Shown here: in pieces, positions 57,331 through 64,000 of the stretch
How positions within the stretch are numbered: the stretch's first letter is position 1
Layout: every line of letters starts with the position of its first letter
Assembly: GCF_019703515.2 (NCBI RefSeq)
Contig: NC_059358.1
Location: forward strand, 44,712,594-44,776,593
Source: Myxocyprinus asiaticus
Lineage: Eukaryota; Chordata; Actinopteri; Cypriniformes; Catostomidae
Direction of reading: 5' to 3'
DNA: 64,000 nucleotides
The notes under the pieces: generated by a model
Database searches by the model: none
What the model was told of the DNA's origin: nothing
Seen by the model: only the letters and a program-made list of their open reading frames with translations
Made by a program: the position numbers and the translations under genes

Positions 57331-57714
57331 CACATGTCAATATCTGCTTTGTTCAACACAAAGCCTATGTTGTCCAATACTCAAGTCAAAAATTTAACTA
57401 TAAATACTGTAATTAAACTGAAATTTACTTTGAATTTAAATTAACATTCACATTGAATTTACTGGAAATTACACATATTTCATCACATTAATGTATTCCA
57501 ACCTTCTGATAGGTTACCATTATATTCATAAAAATGGATTCAGAATGGTGGTGCTATAAACATTTTATGGTAGGATATTTAACAAACTACATCAGGATAT
57601 ATTCAGGATACAACAGCCCAGCCCTCTCTGTATCGACCACCCGCTTTTGCCGTGGCGGTGTGGATATGTGACACCTGCGATCGTTGTGTCGGGCACCACA
57701 AGAGATGGATGATT

Positions 57715-58490
57715 CGGTGAAGCTGAAAATTGCTTTGATCAACACCAGATCAGTGGTAAATAAGACTTTTATCCTAAATTACTTTTTTGCCTTATGAGGA
57801 CTGGATGGACTATGCATTACTGAAATATGGCTTACGATTGGAGATTTGAACCCGCTTTCTGAACTTGCCTACCACCTGAATGTAAGTCCTTTAACTCATC
57901 ACACACATCAGGTCAGGGAGGAGGTTTGATTTCTATTTTTAAAGACAATCTCAAGTGTAATACTCTAATGATGGATGATTTTAAGAGCTTTGAACAGCAA
58001 TTGCTGAAATTAGAAATTAGGGTTAGGGTTAGGCGATCTCTGCAATTTACTGTCCTTCAAAATTCCATAAAGGCTTTATAAATGAATTTTCAGATTTTAT
58101 TGGGAGTATCATTCCAAATTCTGATAAACTGTTAATTCTCGGAAACTTCAACATTCATATGTGCTGCCCATAAACTCATTAGCAAACGAATTCACCAGTC
58201 TCATTGAGTCCTTTGATTTAGTACAGTGGGTGAAAGGCCCAACCCATCTACACGGACACACATTGGACCTGGTGTTAACACATGGTTTATCCATCAATAA
58301 TATGGAATTGGGAGATTTTGGCATTTCTGACCATAAGGCTATCGTGTTTTCAGTGCCTTTTACATCGTATATGGACAATGTTGTTAATTCCAGGTGCCGG
58401 TCGAGAATACTGACATCCACAACCGGTGAGGAATTTTCTGCTGCTTTCAATGAGGCGGTTAAACCTCAGAGATACATCTACACAATTTAA
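57715..58490 (+). pseudogene. L2 LINE apurinic-like endonuclease
   Basis: The endonuclease nicks the target to prime reverse transcription. Readable blocks are KLKIALINTRSVVNKTFIL, LCITEIWLTIGD with the catalytic Glu, then LGNFNIHM with the DFN-type motif altered to NFN, PTHLHGHTLDLVLTHGL, and GDFGISDHKAIVFSVPF with the SDH motif. Frame changes and stops occur after NYFFAL and before FINEF. Between FKSFEQQLLKLEI and the following block, the sequence TTAGGGTTAGGGTTAGG (58017-58033) replaces expected coding sequence. Confidence 0.82.
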
Positions 58491-58559
58491 ATGCAGTTGA
58501 GCACCTCAGCTGGTTTAACTCTGCCTGCACTACGATTTTAGTTGAAGTGGCTCCTTTTA

Positions 58560-60507
58560 AAGTTAAACATCAAAAACCTAAGCCTGAACCGTGGTTAAAT
58601 GAGATAATACGGGTTCTAAGACAGGCCTGTCGATGAGCAGAAAGGAAATGGAAGAAAGATGAACTTCAGGTTTCCTATGAAATATTAAGGAACTCACTTT
58701 CTAAATTCCAGTGGGCGATGAGAGCAGCTAAGTCAAAATACTTTGCGGATCTCATCAAAAAGAACTACAATAACCCTAGAACTCTCTTCAATACCATAAA
58801 TGCGGTAGTAAACCCAGCAGTTAATATATTTCCTCAGCGTGAGTCGGCAGTTTTATGTGATCGTTTTGTGCAATTCTTTATCAACAAAATAAGAGACATA
58901 AGACTAAACATCACACCCTCCACATATGTTCTGGCTGGTCTGCCTACATGTCATATGATTTTTAATCAGTTCACAGTGATTTCTCTCTCTTCTCTGCAGG
59001 AAATTGTAAATAAGCTGAAGCCTACTGGCTCTTCATTTGACGTAATTCCACCCCGGCTTTTTAAAGATGTTTTTAAGTCAATCGGGCCTAACCTTTTAGA
59101 TTTTATCAAAAAAGTCTTGAATTAGGAACTGTACTTGATCATTAGAAACATGCCTCTGTTCAGCCACTGCTTAAATGGCTAAATTTAGACCCAACAACTT
59201 TATCAAATTTCAGACCTGTCTCTAAACTGTCATTTATTTCAAAAATACTGGAGAAGGCAGTTTTTCAGCAACTTTACAATTTCTTGGAAGAAAATGAGAT
59301 ATGTGAAATGTTTCAATCAGGCTTTAGAAGACACCACTCTACTGAGACTGCACTGGTTAAGGTGTTAAATTATGTACTGTTGACTGTGGACTCTGGTAAT
59401 TTCTCAATGCATGTTCTCCTCGATCTAAGTGCTGCTTTTGACACAATTGATCACATCATTCTGCTCTCTCGTTTAGAACATTATGTAGGCATCCAAGGGA
59501 ATGCTTTGAAGTGGTTCCAATCTTATCTTAACAACAGAAGATTCTCAGTGAATATAGGTGCAATCTCATCTAGTGTAGCACCACTTACTTGTGGAATATG
59601 ACAGGGCTCCATTCTGGCTCTATATTCTCCCATTAGGCACGGTTTTTAAGAAATATTACATTTCATTTCATTGTTATGCGGACGATACTCAAATCTATCT
59701 TCCGCTAATACAAAACACAAACTGCTTAGACACTTTCCTAGCCTGTCTATCTGATCTAAAGGCCTGGCTGTCCTTAAACTTTCTAAATTTAAATTAAAGT
59801 AAGACTGAGGTGATTGTATTTTGCCCCTCTGAGACCCAAAAATCATCTAACATTGATTTTGGGCCTCTATCTCAATATGTAAAACTGTGTGTAAAAAACT
59901 TGGGAGTCTATATGTATAGTGCCCTGAAATTTGACAAACAAGTCAGTTATGTGGACAAATCCAGCTTTTTCCATCTAAGATCACTGGCAAAGGTGAAGAC
60001 CTTCCTGTCTTTTAAGAACTTTGAGAGGATTATACATGCTTTTATCACATCTCGGCTCGATTATTGTAATTCACTTTACACAGGCATTAGTCAAGCTTCC
60101 CCTTCTAGGCTCCAAATGATACAAAATGCAGCAGCCAGACTCCTAACTGGAGTTAAGAAATACAAACATATCATACCTACGTTAATATCACTACACTGTC
60201 TGCCGGTATGCTATAGAATTGAATTTAAAGTTCTATTAATTGTCTTTAAATCTCTCAATGGCCTGGCACCATCCTATCTCACAGATCTCTTGTCAGAACA
60301 TTGCTCAGGGAGATCTCTGAGATCTCATATCAGAGAATTTTAGTAGTGCCAAGGACCAGATTAAAACTTAGAGGGGACCGAGCCTTTTCAGTAGCAGCCC
60401 CAAAACTCTGGAACAGTCTTCCTGTGAGTATTAGAACCGCCTCGACTATATCCAATTTTAAATCAAAACTTAAAACCTATCTGTTTGCGAAAGCTTTTAA
60501 TCAGTGA
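58560..60507 (+). pseudogene. L2 LINE reverse transcriptase and C-terminal domain
   Basis: Frames in order: MRAAKSKYFADLIKKNYNNP (58718-59125), then [40 protein letters not shown] and NALKWFQSYLNNRRFSV (59284-59601), where the expected GIPQGS box is broken by TGA at 59599-59601. The YADD box follows in another frame as FHCYADDTQIYLPL (59591-59797), then SRLDYCNSLYTGI and NAAARLLTGVKKYKHI (59810-60343), and GDRAFSVAAPKLWNSLPVSI up to the stop at 60507. The catalytic YADD is preserved. At least four frame changes. Confidence 0.88.
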
Positions 60508-60984
60508 GGTGATGGTTCTTTTCTGTCATTCTTTCTATGCCCTATAGGTGTATTTGCTGTGTACTGTTTATTTTATTTATGTATTTTTATTGAGTTTTAA
60601 CTTTTATATGACTATGTACAGCACATTGGTCAACAGCTGTTGTTTTAGTTGTGCTTTATAAATAAAGTGACATTGACATATGTTTTGTTTGTTTGTTTTT
60701 AGAATTCAGGCCTCAAAAAAAGCCCTATAGGATTTATTGTGGTTTAACACTGCCATCTAAAGATAGTTTGAATCCAGACCAGTGATTCAGTAAACAGTTG
60801 AACTGAGCAAACATGCAGATTGATTTTCTGAGGATCTTTACAAAGCCATTACTCAGTGAATCAGTCATTAGAATTAATCTTATACTGATGAAAAACTGGT
60901 GACTTTTAACATTCACAAAAAATACACTTGCATAATGTACTCTTGCACAATTTCCATGTCTTAAACTCCAAGTAGCACATCTTA

Positions 60985-61215
60985 AAGGAGTAGTTCTTCC
61001 AAAAATAAACACTCTGTCATTATTTACCCTTGTGTAGTACCAAAACAATAATCTTCATGCAGGTCTGTTCCATACAACAGCAGTTCATAGTGATCATATC
61101 TGTCAAGCTCCAAAAAGGACAAAATAACACAATAAAGGTATCATAAAAGTAGTCCGTATGACTTGTGCACTACATTCCAAGTCTTCTAAAGTCATATGAT
61201 TTTTGTGTGGAACAG
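60985..61215. mobile_element. Common teleost interspersed repeat, copy 2
   Basis: aaaggagtagttcttccaaaaa, tctgtcattatttaccc, tgtcaagctccaaaaaggac, aagtagtccgtatgacttgtgc and ttccaagtcttctaaagtcatatgat run in the same order and orientation as in 57038-57330, to which it is clearly related. Confidence 0.65.
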
Positions 61216-62646
61216 AATTAAATTACATGACTTTTCCCAATTGCTTAGGGTTTAAAATGGGGTTCAATAATTATAAGTCATTTACTAAATGCATTGTAAA
61301 TCATTAATATGCAGTTATGAATATAAATGGAGACTTTCATGCAATACCAGCCAAATGCAATGCATGAGCAATTTTAGCTCACATGTTATAAATGCTTAAT
61401 AGCACATATTCAACATTAGTAACCTATGAAAATGCACCCTAATGTAAAGTTGACACCTGTTAAGCAATTATTAAGGAGTTGCCAACATTAGAAACTTATG
61501 TACATAAAGTTCAGTATGGTTTAATGGTCATCAGGCTTTATTATGATATATACTGTAAATGAGCATGAAGAGCTGAAAAGTGGTTTTGCAGGACTTTAAG
61601 TGACTAGAACCATTTTAATTCTTACATTAACATGACTTGGAAAGTGACAACAAAAGTGAGTCTAGATGTAATGAACATAAACACAAAGTGGAGTGTAGCA
61701 AAATGACATAATCCCTCCTCTTAATATCACTGTAATAATCTATTTTTGCTGCATTGTGACAAAAATAATGAATTAGGGCATGTTTTTTAACAATAAATAT
61801 GAAAAGGCCAATCTGTAACGGTGGCGCACCCAAACTATGATTTAAATAAATTCTTCAATTAAATTAAATTTAACTTACTTAAAAAAAAAAAAAAAAAAAA
61901 GTCTGATTTTCACGCACCAGACAGGTTTAACCCTGTCAAGTCTTATCCCGGATAGCAACTCCAAAACATCAGTTACAAAAGTATGAATGAATAAACCATT
62001 AAACAGTGAAATAACAGGCTTTAAAGATAATTAAAGATAGGTGTTGGCAATTGTGCAAGTGTGATGTAAGAATTATATTCTGATGCTCACTGACAATGTA
62101 AGAGACATGAGCAAATCAAATGACAGAAACTGTTAACAAAGAACATGTTGAGACTCAAGTCCTCTCAAAACTTTCACCTCATTAGAAAACTTACCTGCAC
62201 AAGTTTGTCTAGAACGCATAAAGGTTTTTTCAGAATCTATGTGGCGGCACATCCATAGAAAATTCAAAAATATGTGGAACAAAATCGTAAATCATTATTA
62301 ATTATAACAGGAACATAGCATCATATTGACGTGTGTTCATGCGTTTATGATAGGTGCAGGGTTACATAAAGACGGAGATTGGCTTGTGTGATGCAAGTTT
62401 ATCACAAATGTAGGCTAAAACTGTTAAAAGGACAAACTTCCATCCATCCATGAAAAATCATGTGAATTGCTCCAACGTCTGAATTATAATGAATTTTAAT
62501 AATATAACACTAGAGGACAATATCTGAGAAAAAATAAATAAACAAACTTCAAATAAATGTGGCAAGAAGGCACTGTTGTTTACAGTGGAAAGTTATTTTT
62601 CTGACATCTAATTTTTTCTAATTATTGTATAGGACTATATACATTG

Positions 62647-62680
62647 TGAGTGATAGATAGACAGACAGATAGATAGAATT
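62647..62680. repeat. GATA/GACA microsatellite
   Basis: gtgatagatagacagacagatagatagaa; a short compound tetranucleotide repeat. Confidence 0.9.
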
Positions 62681-62964
62681 TTATTAAGTTCTCATAGAAT
62701 TTTATTAAGTTCTTAAGTAATTATTTAAGACAAAGAAACAGTTAGTACCAAAATAAGAACAAAGAAACAAATAAAGAAAACAGCTTCAAGTTTCTAAAAG
62801 CAATATCAAACATTCAAGTAACATTAAGAAAAAAAACCTTACTGTGTATATGGTTTCTTGTACAATACACTTTGAAAGGCTGAATGTGTGTGTGTATAAA
62901 AAAAACTTAAAATGGCAACGGAATTGTGATGTTTTTCTTATTTTATGACATAGAGAAGGACTCG

Positions 62965-63087
62965 TAACTCGGACTTGTATGCGGTTATTGGTGACTCAAC
63001 TTGGACTCGACTCAGACACAATATTGGTGACTTGGACCTGGCAGCGAGGACTCGGACTCGAGATCTATTGACTTGACTACAACACTG
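62965..63087. mobile_element. hAT-like element end with GAGTC-type subterminal repeats
   Basis: Read on the minus strand it starts CAGTGTTGTAGTCAAGTC and continues with gagtccgag, ccaagtcaccaat and gagtcgagtccaagt words, the same style as the subterminal repeats of the 9803-11919 element. Only this end (about 120 bases) is recognisable; a partner end was not found in the window. Confidence 0.6.
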
Positions 63088-64000
63088 GTCAAAAGTCCCA
63101 AGGAGAGTTCTACATTCAGGTGTTCAAATACCCAAGTGCATTAGAAATGAAGAGTATAATCCTCCGCAGGTAGACAGTCCAACTCCTCCCTCCAAGGAAG
63201 ACCACATGTGGATTGTTCTGATTGAATTACAAATTTTTTATAGTACAACAATAATTCCAATATAACAATTAACAAAATATTTTTACAATTTTCACACAAA
63301 TACTACTTTGAACCCATGATCAGTTGTCTTCACGAGGTACCAGCACGAAAGTTTCTCAATTTCAATAAAGTAAAATACTGAACAATATTTTGCACCCACA
63401 ATCACTTGTTTACACCAGTAATCAGCACAAATGTTTCAAATTTCATAATCACAATATAATCAAATACATAATTTCACAATATTAAAATCACATGTGCAAT
63501 TGTATGTAAGTGTTTTTTTCTGTGTCCTTGTCTGTTAGTCCATGTCCCTATGCATGTTTGGGCAAATGTTTGTAGACAAATAATGGTTGGTTACCACATC
63601 TGTAGTGGTGGCAAGTTACAATCTTTAGAGAAAAAAAAAAAAAAAAAAAAACTCAATTGTTCAAGTCCTTGTTTGGACACCAATCTGTATACTTATTCAT
63701 TAAGCATTAATAACTTGTAAGTTAAAATGCTCACAATTTGGCAATTATTGCATGAAAGACACCCTTTTTATTTGTTATAACTGCATTTCTATGATTTATA
63801 ATGCTTTATAAATTATAATAAGGGAACATTAATGTAAAAATGCATTTAAGTCACTATTCACTGAAAATATTCAAATCTCATCTATTCTGCATATCTGAAC
63901 TTGCACGTCGCAATTGGTAATGACACATGCAGGGCCGTAGGCAGGATTTTACTTTTGGGTGGGCCTATAGTCAAAATATTTAAGTAAACCACCAATGAAA
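63088..64000. other. AT-rich spacer to the end of the window
   Basis: It contains a poly-A run at 63631-63650 and nothing gene-like. Confidence 0.4.

Larger units (their letters stand above)
57600..60680 (+). mobile_element. L2-type LINE, nearly complete but decayed
   Basis: It contains endonuclease (about 57715-58490), RT (58560-60345) and C-terminal segment (to 60507), then a 3' UTR ending gtgctttataaataaagtgacattgaca, a typical L2 tail. Multiple stops and frameshifts. The ORF1 part is missing, so it is probably 5'-truncated. It is more complete than the L2 copy at 7348, which lacks the endonuclease. Confidence 0.87.
60690..62960. other. Spacer with a repeat copy and simple repeats
   Basis: Besides the repeat at 60985-61215, I see a poly-A run at 61880-61900 and a GATA/GACA-like repeat at 62647-62680. 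No open frame with a recognisable domain. Confidence 0.4.

Overview
This window looks like non-coding DNA from a ray-finned fish, most probably a cyprinid-type teleost. It is AT-rich with islands of GC-rich transposon sequence. I recognise no convincing host gene, rRNA, tRNA or CRISPR array. What can be read is almost entirely a layered graveyard of transposable elements: L1, L2 and Rex1/CR1-like LINEs, DIRS-1, a Ty3/gypsy element and solo LTRs, Tc1/mariner, hAT, a Ginger-type DNA transposon and several short non-autonomous elements. This mix is typical of teleost genomes. The species cannot be named from the sequence alone.

Layout. 1-1487: decayed L1 ORF1 (minus) with duplicated tail. 2946-3357: solo LTR. 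3832-5040: 1.2-kb foldback palindrome. 6432-7347: hAT-like non-autonomous element. 7348-about 11965: L2 LINE split by a 2.1-kb hAT-like insertion (9803-11919). 12995-13527: Tc1-type MITE. 13598-14306: first copy of a family that returns inverted at 34344-35008. 15432-15683: small repeat element. 18218-19846: nearly complete Tc1-like transposon with IR/DR ends and a DD34E transposase carrying few lesions. 20726-27851: 7.1-kb Ginger-like transposon with 537-bp terminal inverted repeats; its minus-strand exons encode a gypsy-type integrase, a Ulp1 cysteine protease and a PHD finger. A DIRS-1 fragment (24115-26499) carrying a tyrosine recombinase sits inside it. 29266-29898: hAT-like MITE. 30035-30257 and 37930-38147: inverted pair of a repeat carrying ATGCAAAT octamers. 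32723-33057: solo LTR. 33569-36260: composite inverted-repeat region. 40692-44528: second DIRS-1 element (minus) with gag, RT and RNase H but no recombinase. 49981-55177: gypsy element flanked by ACTGG duplications, with a LINE (52630-54780) inserted in its 5' LTR. 56566-56799: solo LTR. About 57600-60680: L2 LINE with endonuclease and RT. 62965-63087: another hAT-like end.

The insertions can be ordered from their target-site duplications. The hAT element came after the L2 at 7348; the Rex1-like LINE came after the gypsy element; the DIRS came after the Ginger element. Every coding region is broken by stops, frameshifts or deletions, so none looks autonomously active. The most informative item is the Ginger-like transposon: its exons, splice sites, Ulp1 His-Asp-Cys residues and PHD finger can all be read directly. 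It has an unusually long TIR and lacks its N-terminal coding part. Stretches not listed as elements are AT-rich with simple repeats and showed me nothing supportable beyond what is stated.
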